From Micromonospora sp. C28SCA-DRY-2 (GTDB lineage Bacteria > Actinomycetota > Actinomycetes > Mycobacteriales > Micromonosporaceae): a stretch of 64,000 nucleotides of DNA. The DNA lies in assembly GCF_030519475.1 (NCBI RefSeq), contig NZ_JAUMKD010000001.1, positions 434,001 to 498,000 on the forward strand, in the 5' to 3' direction. The notes under the pieces are model-generated. The model was not told the origin of the DNA and made no database searches. It was given only the letters and a program-made list of their open reading frames with translations. Positions 16,993-26,423 of this stretch are shown here, piece by piece. The first letter of the stretch is position 1; each line of letters begins with the position of its first letter. Position numbers and translations under genes: made by a program.

Positions 16993-18189
16993 GTGGCTCC
17001 AGTCCGCCGGCGCGGCATGACGGCCACCGCACTGCTGACCCTGCTGCTGACCGCCACGGCCTGCGGCCCGGTCGCCGACCGGCAGCAGCCCCGCGAACTG
17101 CGGGTGGGCTACGACAGCCGGGACGGCTCGCTCACCGTCTGGCCGCCGCGCGGCGCGCTGGCCGGCGACGCCGCGGTGACCGCGGCGGTGACCGCGGCGG
17201 TACGCGACTGGCGGTCACCGGTTGACGACCGGGTGCACCTGCCCACCTCGGGCATCCTCTTCGCCGGCGAGGTGGACGGCGCGCCGCTCGCCCTGGTGGC
17301 CGCGGACGTGCCCGGCGAGAGCGCCTCCTGGCTGCTGCAACTCACCCGCGACGGCGACCGGTACGCGGTCACCCGGGCCACCGAGTACACCGACCCCGGC
17401 TACCTCGTCTACTCCGACGTGCTCCCGGTGCAGACTCCCGCCGGCCGGCGCTACCTCACCTCGGCCCGGGTGCAACGCCTGCTCGGCCCGAACGGCAAGG
17501 CGTTGACCAGCACCGACGGCCTCACCGAGCCGGTCGACGTGCCGGCCTGCCGGGCGGTGGCGGTGACCGCCACGCTGCGCTCCACCGAGTCGCTGCCCCG
17601 GGGCCGGGCCGCCGAGCGGCTGCTCGACCTGGGCACCGGCACCGCCGATCCGCGCTACCCGCTGGTCCGCGACGAGAGCGGGTCGGGCAAGCGCGCGCTG
17701 GCCGGCCTGGACACCTGCGCGCTGGCCGGCGAGGAGGGCCCGTTCGGCAGCATCCCCCGGCGGATCGGCGACCGGGACGCGCCGCGCTCGGTGCCGTCGT
17801 CCTGGCCGATGGAGAAGGTCGCCGTCCGCACCCTCGGCGAGGTGGCCCTCGGCGGCGGCGAGCCGGCCGAGCTCCAGCAGCTGAGCTGGGAGACCGCCAC
17901 CGGCCCGATGACCGCGGTGGTCTACCGGCCGGCCGACGGCGGTCCGGCCGTGGTCTCCCCCGCCGACCAGGCCAGCCCGTTGCAGACGTACCTGCTGCCG
18001 GTGCCGGGGCAGCCGCTGGTGGTGCTGAGCTGGCGGGCCACCCGGGACAGCTCGCTGTCGGTGCCCCCGGGCACCCCGCGGCTGGTGGACCGGCCGGGGC
18101 TCACCGTGGTGCCGGAGCCGGCGCGCACGGAGACGTTCAGCCTGGCCGGGTCGGGCAAGACGCACTACCGCTCGGTCGGCGGCCGCTGA
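16993..18189 (+). CDS. Putative lipoprotein of unknown function
   Basis: A 398-residue exported protein. The N-terminus has VRRRG, a hydrophobic core (ALLTLLLTA) and a lipobox-like TATAC, so Cys24 would carry the lipid anchor. The GTG start is chosen because GAGGGGG lies 7 nt upstream and a -10 element covers the alternative ATG further up. The mature part is beta-rich with no motif I recognise; two cysteines (VPACRAV and DTCAL) could form a disulphide. It stands alone, divergent from the GT-C-like genes and convergent with dxs. Confidence 0.75.
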   Translation: MAPVRRRGMTATALLTLLLTATACGPVADRQQPRELRVGYDSRDGSLTVWPPRGALAGDAAVTAAVTAAVRDWRSPVDDRVHLPTSGILFAGEVDGAPLALVAADVPGESASWLLQLTRDGDRYAVTRATEYTDPGYLVYSDVLPVQTPAGRRYLTSARVQRLLGPNGKALTSTDGLTEPVDVPACRAVAVTATLRSTESLPRGRAAERLLDLGTGTADPRYPLVRDESGSGKRALAGLDTCALAGEEGPFGSIPRRIGDRDAPRSVPSSWPMEKVAVRTLGEVALGGGEPAELQQLSWETATGPMTAVVYRPADGGPAVVSPADQASPLQTYLLPVPGQPLVVLSWRATRDSSLSVPPGTPRLVDRPGLTVVPEPARTETFSLAGSGKTHYRSVGGR

Positions 18190-18279
18190 CCCACGCCGGC
18201 TCCGCGGCGCCGGGAGGCGGGTGACGGAGCGCTCTCGCCGCGTTGCCGGTCGAGCAGCACGGCCGGCCCGCCGCGACGG

Positions 18280-18320
18280 CGACGGCGGGCGTCCCGGTGA
18301 CCCGGGGCCGCCCGCCGTCG
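18280..18320. terminator. Convergent hairpin terminator
   Basis: A perfect 12-bp stem (18280-18291 with 18309-18320) encloses a 17-nt loop that can itself form an inner 5-bp stem (CCCGG/CCGGG). It lies between the lipoprotein gene and the end of dxs. Confidence 0.7.
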
Positions 18321-18328
18321 GTGAACGC

Positions 18329-20284
18329 TCAGTTCGACGCGGCCGCGTCGTCGGCGGAGAGCCGGACCGGCTCCACCGGCTCGACGTCGAGCCGGGAGAT
18401 CCAGCCGGTGACGTCGCGGGCCACGTCCTGCGCGGTCAGGCCGAGGTCGGCCAGGATCTGCGCCCGGGTGCCGTGCGGGTGCCAGTCGGCCGGTACGCCG
18501 AGGTCGCGCAGCGGCACCCGGACGTCGGCGTCCCGCATCGCCTGGGCGAGCGCGTCGCCGACACCGCCGACCCGCACGCCGTCCTCGACGGTGACCACGA
18601 GGCGGTGCCCGGCGGCCAGCTGGACCAGCTCGGCCGGGATCGGGCGGACCCAGCGCGGGTCGACCACGGTGACCCCGTAGCCCTGCTCGGCGACCCGGGC
18701 GGCCACCTCCATGCCCAGCTGGCCGAACGCGCCGACCGCGACCAGCAGCACGTCGGTACGCGCCGACTCGGCCAGCACGTCGACCGACCCGACCCGGCGC
18801 ACGGCCGGCAGGTCGGCGGCCACGGTGCCGGTCGGGAAGCGCACCACGGTCGGGCCGTCGTCGACGGCCACCGCCTCGCGCAGTTCCTCGCGGAGGGTGG
18901 CGGCGTCCCGGGGCGCGGCGATCCGCAGCCCGGGCACCACCCCGAAGACCGACATGTCCCAGATGCCGTAGTGGCTGGGGCCGTCCGGGCCGGTGATCCC
19001 GGCCCGGTCCAGCACGAAGGTGACCGGCAGCTTGTGCATCGCCACGTCCAGCAGGACCTGGTCGAAGGCGCGGTTGAGGAAGGTCGCGTAGACCGCCACC
19101 ACCGGGTGCAGCCCGCCCAGCGCCAGCCCGGCGGCCGAGGTGGCCGCGTGCTGCTCGGCGATGCCCACGTCGTAGGTGCGCTCCGGGTACTTGCGGGCCA
19201 GCGAGGCGATGCCGGTCGGCTCGGCCATGGCGGCGGTGATGCCGACCACGTCGGGCCGCTCGTCGGCGATCGCGACCAGCTCCTCGGCGAAGACGTGGGT
19301 CCACTTCACCGACGGGGCGGCGACCAGCTTGCCGGTCTCGATGTCGAAGGCGCCGCCGGGGCCGTGCAGGCAGTCCGCCTCGTCCTCCTCGGCCGGCCGG
19401 TAGCCGTAGCCCTTGCGGGTGACCGCGTGCACGATCACCGGGCCGCCGAAGTTCTTCGCCGCGCGCAGCGACGACTCGACCGCCGACACGTCGTGCCCGT
19501 CCACCGGGCCGACGTACTTGATGCCGAGGTCCTCGAACATCGCCTGCGGGGCGACCGCGTCCTTGATGCCCTTCTTGACCGCGTGCAGCACCTCGTACAT
19601 CGGCTTGCCGACCAGCGGGGTGGAGCCGAGCGCGTCCTTGACGGTGTCCAGCACCTTCTCGTAGCCGGGGTTGAGCCGCAGCGAGGAGAGGTGGTCGGCC
19701 AGCCCGCCGATGGTCGGCGAGTACGACCGGCCGTTGTCGTTGACCACGATCACCAGCGGGTTGCCGCTGGTGGCGATGTTGTTCAGCGCCTCCCAGCACA
19801 TGCCGCCGGTCAGCGCGCCGTCGCCGACCACCGCCACCACGCTGCGCGACTCGCCCCGCAGCGCGTACGCCTTGGCCAGGCCGTCGGCGTAGGAGAGGGC
19901 GGTGGAGGCGTGCGAGTTCTCGATCAGGTCGTGCTCGCTCTCCGCCTGGCTGGGGTAGCCGGAGAGCCCGCCGCGCTGGCGCAGCCGGTCGAAGCCGGCC
20001 TGCCGCCCGGTCAGGATCTTGTGCACGTACGCCTGGTGGCCGGTGTCGAACAGGAGCCGGTCCCGGGGGGAGTCGAAGACCCGGTGCATGGCCAGGGTCA
20101 GTTCCACCACACCGAGGTTGGGCCCGACGTGCCCGCCGGTGCGGGAGACCTTCGCGATCAGGAAGTCGCGGATCTCGGCGGCGAGGACGTCCAGTTCCTC
20201 GGCGGACATCCGCTTGACGTCCTGCGGACCGCGCACGGTGGCCAGCAGCCGGCCCGGGGCGGCCGTGTCCTGTTCAACACTCAT
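18329..20284 (-). CDS. dxs: 1-deoxy-D-xylulose-5-phosphate synthase
   Basis: Makes DXP from pyruvate and glyceraldehyde 3-phosphate, the first step of the MEP isoprenoid pathway, using thiamine diphosphate. The protein has 651 residues, the usual length. His52 lies in [16 protein letters not shown] and His83 in TGHQAYVHK; the ThDP-binding motif runs from GDGALTGG (154-161) to NDN (182-184). The transketolase middle and C-terminal domains are complete ([21 protein letters not shown]). The ATG has no clear ribosome-binding site, but TAGACT ends 8 nt before it, so the mRNA is probably leaderless. It corresponds to M. tuberculosis dxs1 (Rv2682c) in the same gene neighbourhood. Confidence 0.97.
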   Translation of the reverse strand: MSVEQDTAAPGRLLATVRGPQDVKRMSAEELDVLAAEIRDFLIAKVSRTGGHVGPNLGVVELTLAMHRVFDSPRDRLLFDTGHQAYVHKILTGRQAGFDRLRQRGGLSGYPSQAESEHDLIENSHASTALSYADGLAKAYALRGESRSVVAVVGDGALTGGMCWEALNNIATSGNPLVIVVNDNGRSYSPTIGGLADHLSSLRLNPGYEKVLDTVKDALGSTPLVGKPMYEVLHAVKKGIKDAVAPQAMFEDLGIKYVGPVDGHDVSAVESSLRAAKNFGGPVIVHAVTRKGYGYRPAEEDEADCLHGPGGAFDIETGKLVAAPSVKWTHVFAEELVAIADERPDVVGITAAMAEPTGIASLARKYPERTYDVGIAEQHAATSAAGLALGGLHPVVAVYATFLNRAFDQVLLDVAMHKLPVTFVLDRAGITGPDGPSHYGIWDMSVFGVVPGLRIAAPRDAATLREELREAVAVDDGPTVVRFPTGTVAADLPAVRRVGSVDVLAESARTDVLLVAVGAFGQLGMEVAARVAEQGYGVTVVDPRWVRPIPAELVQLAAGHRLVVTVEDGVRVGGVGDALAQAMRDADVRVPLRDLGVPADWHPHGTRAQILADLGLTAQDVARDVTGWISRLDVEPVEPVRLSADDAAASN

Positions 20285-20298
20285 GACCGGAGAGTCTA
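20284..20298 (-). promoter_or_regulatory. Probable leaderless promoter of dxs
   Basis: On the minus strand TAGACT (20298-20293) ends 8 nt before the dxs ATG, and no Shine-Dalgarno sequence is present. Confidence 0.5.
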
Positions 20299-20366
20299 TC
20301 GGCCGCCCGGTACTCCGCAGCCCGGGCCGAGCCCGCCCGGCCCCCGGCGCCGGGCTGAGCACCAGC

Positions 20367-21524
20367 TCAGGACCGGATCCGCAGCCGGCGCGGCGGGGTG
20401 GGCGGGACGGCGTCGCGGGCCGGCCCGGCCGGGGTCCAGGAGCCGAGCACGGCGGCCCGGGTGGCCCCGGTCACCGACGGCAGCGCGCCCGGCAGCCCGT
20501 GCCAGGAGTGCCAGCCCAGTAGGGCGAACGCGTACGCCTCCTTGGCCTGCGCGGGCACCCCCAGCTCGTCGGTGGTGCGCAGCCGCCACCGGCCGGCGCC
20601 CAGCGCCGCCAGCCGGCGCCGCAGGGTGGGGTTGCGCACCCCGCCACCGGCCGCCACCACCTCGACCACCCGGTGCCGGTCGCACTCGGCGGCGACCACC
20701 CGGGCGGTCAGCTCGGTCAGCGTGGCGAGCACGTCGTCGGTGGGCACCGGCTCGCCGACCGCGGCCAGGTGCCGGTCCAGGTACCCGGCGTGGAACAGCT
20801 CCTTGCCGGTCGACTTGGGCGGCGGCGCGGCGTAGTACGGCTCGGCCAGCAGTGCGGCGAGCAGCCCGGCGTGCACCCGGCCGGCCGCCGCCCGGGCCCC
20901 GTCGGTATCGCACGGGCGGTCCAGGAGGCGGCGGGCGGCCGCGTCGAGCAGCGCGTTGGCCGGCCCGACGTCGTACCCGAGCACCGGGGCGCCCGGCGCG
21001 ACCACCGTGAGGTTGGCGATGCCGCCGAGGTTGAGCGCCGCCCGCGGCCCGGCGGCCGGGTCCAGCAGCAGCGCGTCGAAGGCCGGGACCAGCGGCGCGC
21101 CCTGCCCGCCGGCCGCGATGTCCGCCGAGCGCAGGTCGCTGAGCACGGGTACGCCCACCCGGGCGGCCACCCGGGCCACCGCGCCGAGTTGCAGGGTGCC
21201 CCGGGCGCGCCCCTCGGCGACCCAGTGGAAGACCGTCTGCCCGGGCGAGACCACCGCGTCCGCGCCACCGGCCAGCTCGACCCCGACCGCCGCCGCCTCG
21301 GCGAAGACCTCGCCGAGCCGGTTGTCCAGCCGGCAGACCGCCTCGACGGTGGTGCCGGCCGGGGGCAGCAGCGCGCCGATCTCGGCGCGCAGCTCGTCGT
21401 CGTAGTCCAGCCCGCGGTGGCCGAGCGGGCGCAGCCACAGCGTGTCGCCCTCGACCTCGAACTCGGCGGCGGCCACGTCCACCCCGTCGTAGGAGGTGCC
21501 CGACATCAGCCCGACGATCTTCAC
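20367..21524 (-). CDS. anmK: Anhydro-N-acetylmuramic acid kinase
   Basis: Phosphorylates and opens 1,6-anhydroMurNAc to MurNAc-6-phosphate for cell-wall recycling. The protein has 385 residues. It begins with the family signature [18 protein letters not shown] and contains GQTVFHW, the catalytic-region block [12 protein letters not shown] (139-150, with the probable base Asp150) and the ATP-site motif [13 protein letters not shown]. The C-terminal [17 protein letters not shown] is also typical. It lies 82 bp upstream of dxs and 54 bp downstream of the RNA methyltransferase gene on the same strand. A 6-bp hairpin (CTGAGC-TGGT-GCTCAG) overlaps its stop codon. Confidence 0.95.
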   Translation of the reverse strand: MKIVGLMSGTSYDGVDVAAAEFEVEGDTLWLRPLGHRGLDYDDELRAEIGALLPPAGTTVEAVCRLDNRLGEVFAEAAAVGVELAGGADAVVSPGQTVFHWVAEGRARGTLQLGAVARVAARVGVPVLSDLRSADIAAGGQGAPLVPAFDALLLDPAAGPRAALNLGGIANLTVVAPGAPVLGYDVGPANALLDAAARRLLDRPCDTDGARAAAGRVHAGLLAALLAEPYYAAPPPKSTGKELFHAGYLDRHLAAVGEPVPTDDVLATLTELTARVVAAECDRHRVVEVVAAGGGVRNPTLRRRLAALGAGRWRLRTTDELGVPAQAKEAYAFALLGWHSWHGLPGALPSVTGATRAAVLGSWTPAGPARDAVPPTPPRRLRIRS

Positions 21525-21578
21525 CGGGCCAGGCTAGCGCCACCCGGCCGCGCGGTCGGCCGGGGCACCGCGGCCGGC

Positions 21579-22832
21579 TCAGTCGGGCGGCAGCAGCAGC
21601 CCGACCAGCTCGACGTGCTGGGTCATCGGGAACAGGTCGAAGCCGCGCACCGTGGCCAGCCGCCAGCCGAGCCCGGTGAAGGTGCGCACGTCCCGGGCGA
21701 AGGCCGCCGGGTCGCAGGCCACGTACGCCACCGCGCGCGGACCGGCGGCGGCCAGCTCGCGCACCACCCGGGCGCCGGCGCCGGAGCGCGGCGGGTCGAG
21801 CACCACCACGTCGACCGGGCCGGTGATCCGGCGCCGGGCCAGCGCGGTCTCCACCCGGGCCGCCACCACCTCGACCTGGCGCAGGTCGCGCAGGTTCTCC
21901 CGGGCCGCGGCCACCCCTTGGGCGGCCGACTCGACCAGGGTGACCCGCCCGCCGGGGCCGACCCGGTCGGCCACCGCCGCGGCGAACAGCCCGGCCCCGC
22001 CGTAGAGGTCCCAGGCCGACTCCCCCGGCCGCGGCTGCAGGGCCGCCAGCACCGCGCCGACCAGCGTGTCCGCCGCCGCCGGGTGCACCTGCCAGAAGGC
22101 GGACGCGGGCAGCGTCCACTCCCGGCCGGCGGCCACCTCGCGCACCTCGGCCGGCCCGTCGACCGGCGTGGCGACCCCCTCGGCGACGGTGGAGACGGTG
22201 ACGTCGCCGCCGGTGGAGGCGACCGTGTCCACCGCGTCCGCGTCCGGCCAGCGCGCCCCGCTCGGGCTGAGCACCGGCAGCTCCTGGATCACCGGGTGGG
22301 CGATCAGGCAGCGGTCGATCGGCACCACCTCGTGCGAGCGGTGCTTGAGCAGGCCGGCCCGCCCGGCCGCGTCCACCGCGTAGCGCACCCGCGAGCGCCA
22401 GCCCAGCGGGCCGCCGGGCAGCGCCTCGACCCGTACGCCCAGCCGGTCCAGCTCGTCCCCGGTCAGCCCACCGAGCCGGGTGAGCTGCTCGCGCACAACC
22501 GCGGCCTTCCACTCCAGCTGCGCCGCCGGGGTGACGTGCTGCAGGTCACAGCCGCCGCACCGGCCCGGCTTCGCGTACGGGCAGGGCGGCTCGACGCGCT
22601 CCGGCGCGGCGGTCAGCACGGTCACCGCGTCGGCCCGCACGAAGCCCTTGTGCACCTCGGTGACCTCGGCGACCACCCGCTCGCCGGGCAGCGCGTGCCG
22701 GACGAAGACCACCTGGCCGTCCACCCGGGCCACGCAGTGCCCGCCGGGGGCGACCGCCCCCACGGTCAGCTCGACCCGCTCGGCCTCCTCCAGGCCCCGC
22801 CCCGGCTCAGTCACGGCGGGCCCCGGCGCCAC
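21579..22832 (-). CDS. TrmA/RumA-family RNA (uracil-5-)-methyltransferase
   Basis: A 417-residue SAM-dependent enzyme expected to methylate C5 of a uridine in tRNA or 23S rRNA. A TRAM domain (about 20-75) is followed by cysteines C84, C92, C95 and C175, arranged like the [4Fe-4S] ligands of RumA. The SAM site is DLYGGAGLF, the DPPRSG motif follows, and the nucleophile is Cys373 in YVACDPAAFARD. GTG at 22832 is chosen because GGGGAGGG lies 5-6 nt upstream; a second GTG at 22814 has no such site. The start overlaps the end of the upstream permease by 26 bp. It matches Rv2689c by position. Confidence 0.92.
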   Translation of the reverse strand: MAPGPAVTEPGRGLEEAERVELTVGAVAPGGHCVARVDGQVVFVRHALPGERVVAEVTEVHKGFVRADAVTVLTAAPERVEPPCPYAKPGRCGGCDLQHVTPAAQLEWKAAVVREQLTRLGGLTGDELDRLGVRVEALPGGPLGWRSRVRYAVDAAGRAGLLKHRSHEVVPIDRCLIAHPVIQELPVLSPSGARWPDADAVDTVASTGGDVTVSTVAEGVATPVDGPAEVREVAAGREWTLPASAFWQVHPAAADTLVGAVLAALQPRPGESAWDLYGGAGLFAAAVADRVGPGGRVTLVESAAQGVAAARENLRDLRQVEVVAARVETALARRRITGPVDVVVLDPPRSGAGARVVRELAAAGPRAVAYVACDPAAFARDVRTFTGLGWRLATVRGFDLFPMTQHVELVGLLLPPD

Positions 22833-24885
22833 GGCCGCCCTCCCCGGGCTCGTCGGCGCCGAGCGGCGGCACGGCCGGCGGCAGGGTGCTGCGCGGCACC
22901 ACCCGCGGGCCCCGGGCCGGCCCGCGGCTGAGCGTCGCGTCGAGCCGGTCGAGGTTCTTGCTGGCGGTCGACTCCAGCTGCCACGGCACGCTGGTCACCA
23001 TCACCCCCGGCTCGAAGAGCAGCCGGCCCTTGAGCCGCAGCGCGCTCTGGTTGTGCAGCAGGTTCTCCCACCAGCGGCCGACCACGTACTCCGGGATGAA
23101 GACGGTGACCACGTCGCGCGGGGACTCCCGGCGGACCCCGGCCACGTAGTTGAGGATCGGCCGGGTGATCTCCCGGTACGGCGAGTCGATCACGGTCAGC
23201 GGCACCGGCAGCTCCCGCCGCTCCCACTCCTCCTGGAGATCCCGGGTGTCCTTGTCGTCCACGTTAACGGTCACCGCGGTCAGCGTGTCCGGCCGGGTGG
23301 CCCGGGCGTAGGCGATGGCCCGCAGCGTCGGCTGGTGCAGCTTGCTGACCAGCACCACGGCGTGGTTACGGGCGGGCAGCACGGCGCGGCCGCCGTCCGG
23401 CGGGGTCAGCTCGTCGGCCACCCGGTCGTAGTGCCGGCGGATGGCCAGCATCAGCACGTAGATCACCGCCATCGCGGCGATCGCGATCCACGCCCCGAGC
23501 AGGAACTTGGTGACCAGGACGACGACCAGCACCGCGCCGGTCATCGCCATGCCGAAGGTGTTGATCGCCCGGGAGCGGAGCATCCGCCGCCGGGCCTGCG
23601 GGTCGCGCTCGGTCTTCAGGTGCCGGTTCCAGTGCCGGATCATGCCGGCCTGGGAGAGGGTGAACGAGACGAACACCCCGACGATGTAGAGCTGGATGAG
23701 CCGGGTCACCTCGGCCTGGAAGCCGACGATCAGCACGATCGCGAAGACGGCCAGGAAGACGATGCCGTTGGAGAACGCCAGCCGGTCGCCCCGGGTGTGC
23801 AGCTGGCGGGGCAGGTAGCGGTCCTGGGCGAGGATCGAGCCGAGCACCGGGAAGCCGTTGAACGCGGTGTTCGCGGCCAGGAAGAGGATCAGCGCGGTGG
23901 CCCCGGCCACCACGTAGAGCAGCACCGAGCCGGAGCCGAAGACCGTCTCGCCGAGCTGCGTGGTGACCGTCTTCTGCACGTACCCCTCGGGGCCGGCGAC
24001 GATCTGCAGGGCCGGGTCCTCGACGAACTGGAGCCCGGTGAGCCGGGACAGCCAGATGATGCCGACCAGCATCGCCACCGCGATGGTGCCCAGCAGCAGC
24101 AGGGTGGTGGCCGCGTTGCGGCTCTTCGGCGCCTTGAAGGCGGGCACCCCGTTGGAGATCGCCTCCACGCCGGTGAGCGCCGCGCAGCCCGAGGAGAAGG
24201 TGCGCAGCAGCAGGAAGACCAGGGCGAAGCCGGTCACGCTGTGCTCGGCCTGGATCACCAGGTCGGCGCTGGGGGCGCGCAGGTCGTCACCGAGCACGAA
24301 GATCCGGATCAGGCCGGTGAGCAGCATCGCGCCGATCACGATGACGAACCCGTAGGTGGGGATGGCGAAGGCCGTCCCGGACTCGCGCAGCCCGCGCAGG
24401 TTCATCGCGGTCAGCAGCACCACCGCGAGGACCGCGATGAGCACCTTGTGGGTGGCCACGAACGGCACCACGGAGCCGAGGTTGGCCACCCCGGAGGAGA
24501 CCGACACCGCGACCGTCAGCACGTAGTCGACCAGCAGCGCGCTGGCCACCCCGACGCCGGCGCGCGGCCCGAGGTTGACCGTGGCCACCTCGTAGTCGCC
24601 GCCGCCGGAGGGGTAGGCGTGCACGTTCTGCCGGTAGCTGGCCACCACCGTCAGCATCACCACGACCACGGCGAGGGCGATCCACGGCGAGAAGAGGTAC
24701 GCCGACGCGCCCGCGATGGAGAGCGTCAGCAGGATCTCGTCCGGCGCGTACGCCACGCTGGAGAGGGCGTCGGAGGCGAAGACGGGCAGCGCGATGCGCT
24801 TCGGCAGGAGGGTGTGCTGGAGCCGGTCGGACCGGAACGGTCGACCGACGAGCAGCCGCTTCAGCAGCGAGGTGGGACTGGCCAC
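22807..24885 (-). CDS. KimA-like APC-superfamily potassium transporter
   Basis: A 692-residue permease with about 12 helices and a cytoplasmic C-terminal domain of about 200 residues. It is usually labelled amino-acid permease, but its signatures match what I remember of B. subtilis KimA, a K+/H+ symporter: LLVGRPFRS, SDALSSVAYAPDEIL, SYRQNVHAYPSGGGDY, LLVDYVLTVAVS and RTFSSGCAALTGVEAISNG. Asp39, Tyr46, Asp120 and Thr124 line up with the recalled K+-site residues Asp36, Tyr43, Asp117 and Thr121. The soluble part has the KimA-like LHNQSALRLKGRLL. Two TrkA-type regulator genes are divergent from it, which supports potassium. GTG at 24885 is favoured by a leaderless -10. Confidence 0.85.
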   Translation of the reverse strand: MASPTSLLKRLLVGRPFRSDRLQHTLLPKRIALPVFASDALSSVAYAPDEILLTLSIAGASAYLFSPWIALAVVVVMLTVVASYRQNVHAYPSGGGDYEVATVNLGPRAGVGVASALLVDYVLTVAVSVSSGVANLGSVVPFVATHKVLIAVLAVVLLTAMNLRGLRESGTAFAIPTYGFVIVIGAMLLTGLIRIFVLGDDLRAPSADLVIQAEHSVTGFALVFLLLRTFSSGCAALTGVEAISNGVPAFKAPKSRNAATTLLLLGTIAVAMLVGIIWLSRLTGLQFVEDPALQIVAGPEGYVQKTVTTQLGETVFGSGSVLLYVVAGATALILFLAANTAFNGFPVLGSILAQDRYLPRQLHTRGDRLAFSNGIVFLAVFAIVLIVGFQAEVTRLIQLYIVGVFVSFTLSQAGMIRHWNRHLKTERDPQARRRMLRSRAINTFGMAMTGAVLVVVLVTKFLLGAWIAIAAMAVIYVLMLAIRRHYDRVADELTPPDGGRAVLPARNHAVVLVSKLHQPTLRAIAYARATRPDTLTAVTVNVDDKDTRDLQEEWERRELPVPLTVIDSPYREITRPILNYVAGVRRESPRDVVTVFIPEYVVGRWWENLLHNQSALRLKGRLLFEPGVMVTSVPWQLESTASKNLDRLDATLSRGPARGPRVVPRSTLPPAVPPLGADEPGEGGRGAGARRD

Positions 24886-24899
24886 AACCGCCAAGCGTA
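24885..24899 (-). promoter_or_regulatory. Probable leaderless promoter of the KimA-like gene
   Basis: TACGCT (24899-24894 on the minus strand) ends 8 nt before the GTG start. The 163-bp gap to ceoB is the shared divergent control region; no cyclic-di-AMP riboswitch core was recognised by eye. Confidence 0.45.
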
Positions 24900-25048
24900 C
24901 GACCCGCCGTCCGGGCGCGCGGGGGTGGTCGATCACGTCGGGGGCGCCCCGGCGGAGTACCGTCGGTGCCCGCCCGTGCCGGGAACGTGGCAGGCTCGCA
25001 GACACACGCCCGATCCGGCGGGGGCGGGTGGCACCTTGGGAGGGCAGC

Positions 25049-25714
25049 GTGCACGTCGTGATCATGGGATGTGGCCGGGTCGGCTCGACCCTCGCCCACA
25101 GCCTGGAGTCCCGGGGGCACTCGGTGGCGGTCATCGACCAGGACGCCGACGCCTTCCGCCGGCTCGGCCCGGACTTCGCCGGGATCACCGTCACCGGCGC
25201 CGGCTTCGACGGCGAGGTGCTGCGCCAGGCCGGCATCGAGCGGGCGGACGCCTTCGCGGCGGTCTCCAGCGGCGACAACTCCAACATCATCTCGGCCCGG
25301 CTGGCCCGGGAGACCTTCGGGGTGTCCCGGGTCGCCGCCCGGATCTACGACCAGCGCCGCGCCCAGGTCTACGAGCGGCTGGGCATCCCCACCGTGGCCA
25401 CCGTCCGGTGGACGGCCGACCGGATGCTGCGGCACCTGGTGCCGGAGGGGAACGTGGAGATCTTCCGCGACCCGACCAGCACGGTGTCGATCGTCGAGGT
25501 GCCGACGCACAAGGACTGGATCGGCCGGCCGGTGCGCGCCCTGGAGGACGCCACCGGGGCCCGGGTGGCGTACCTGACCCGCTTCGGTATCGGCACGCTG
25601 CCCACCACGTCCAGCGTCGTGCAGGAGGGTGACCAGGTCTTCATGCTGGTCACCGACGACATCGTGGCGACGGTCACGTCGGTGGCGGCGGCGCCGCCGG
25701 AAGGAGTGCACTGA
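25049..25714 (+). CDS. ceoB: TrkA-family potassium uptake protein CeoB (RCK)
   Basis: A 221-residue cytoplasmic RCK protein. The N-terminal Rossmann domain has MGCGRVGS (glycines 7, 9, 12) and Asp30 at the end of strand 2, the residue that binds the ribose of NAD. The C-terminal part from about residue 140 is a TrkA-C domain (EVPTHKDWIGRPV to EGDQVFMLV). RCK proteins gate potassium transporters in response to NAD(H), ATP/ADP or cyclic di-AMP. GGGAGGG precedes the GTG. It forms an operon with ceoC 2 bp downstream and is divergent from the KimA-like permease, as are Rv2691/Rv2690c. Confidence 0.93.
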   Translation: MHVVIMGCGRVGSTLAHSLESRGHSVAVIDQDADAFRRLGPDFAGITVTGAGFDGEVLRQAGIERADAFAAVSSGDNSNIISARLARETFGVSRVAARIYDQRRAQVYERLGIPTVATVRWTADRMLRHLVPEGNVEIFRDPTSTVSIVEVPTHKDWIGRPVRALEDATGARVAYLTRFGIGTLPTTSSVVQEGDQVFMLVTDDIVATVTSVAAAPPEGVH

Positions 25715-25716
25715 GC

Positions 25717-26406
25717 ATGCGGATCGCCATCGCCGGCGCCGGCAACGTGGGCCGTTCCATCGCCCAGGAGCTGATCGACAACGGCCACCAGGTGATGCTC
25801 ATCGAGCGCCAGCCCAAGATGCTCCGGCCGGACCGGGTGCCGGCCGCGGAGTGGGTGCTGGCCGACGCGTGCGAGCTGACCAGCCTGGAGGAGGCCAACG
25901 TCGCCGGCTGCGACGTGGTGGTCGCGGCCACCGGCGACGACAAGGTCAACCTGGTGGTGTCGCTGCTGGCCAAGACCGAGTTCGCGGTGCCCCGGGTGGT
26001 CGCCCGGGTGAACCGGGCCGAGAACGAGTGGCTCTTCACCGAGCAGTGGGGCGTGGACGTCGCGGTGAGCAAGCCCCGGGTGATGGCCGCCCTGGTCGAG
26101 GAGGCGGTCACGGTCGGCGACCTGGTCCGGCTGATGACCTTCCGGCAGGGCGAGGCCAACCTGGTCGAGATCACCCTGCCGACCACCGCCCCGTACGTCG
26201 GCCAGCCGCTGCACGCGGTGCCGCTGCCCCGCGACTCGGCGCTGGTGGCGATCCTGCGGGGCAAGCGGGTGCTGGTGCCCAGCCCGGACGACCCGCTGGA
26301 GGCCGGCGACGAGCTGATCTTCGTCTGCACCGCCGAGGTGGAGGACGCGGTGCGGGCCGTGGTGCTCGGGCCGGACAGCGTCGAGCGGACCCGCGAGGCG
26401 CGCTGA
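25717..26406 (+). CDS. ceoC: TrkA-family potassium uptake protein CeoC (RCK)
   Basis: A 229-residue partner of CeoB with the same domain plan: GAGNVGRSIA (glycines 7, 9, 12), Glu30 in LIERQ, and a TrkA-C domain from about residue 140 (EITLPTTAPYVGQPL to AGDELIFVC). Having two half-RCK proteins in tandem suggests a CeoB/CeoC hetero-oligomer, in place of one double-length TrkA. No TrkG/TrkH/KtrB channel subunit is in the window; the only nearby potassium-type transporter is the divergent permease. It corresponds to Rv2692. Confidence 0.93.
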   Translation: MRIAIAGAGNVGRSIAQELIDNGHQVMLIERQPKMLRPDRVPAAEWVLADACELTSLEEANVAGCDVVVAATGDDKVNLVVSLLAKTEFAVPRVVARVNRAENEWLFTEQWGVDVAVSKPRVMAALVEEAVTVGDLVRLMTFRQGEANLVEITLPTTAPYVGQPLHAVPLPRDSALVAILRGKRVLVPSPDDPLEAGDELIFVCTAEVEDAVRAVVLGPDSVERTREAR

Positions 26407-26423
26407 CCCCGACCGGGGGTGGC

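Noticed and set aside
18221-21010. A 929-codon plus-strand frame across dxs and anmK.
   Set aside because: It runs antisense to two genes with clear catalytic motifs.
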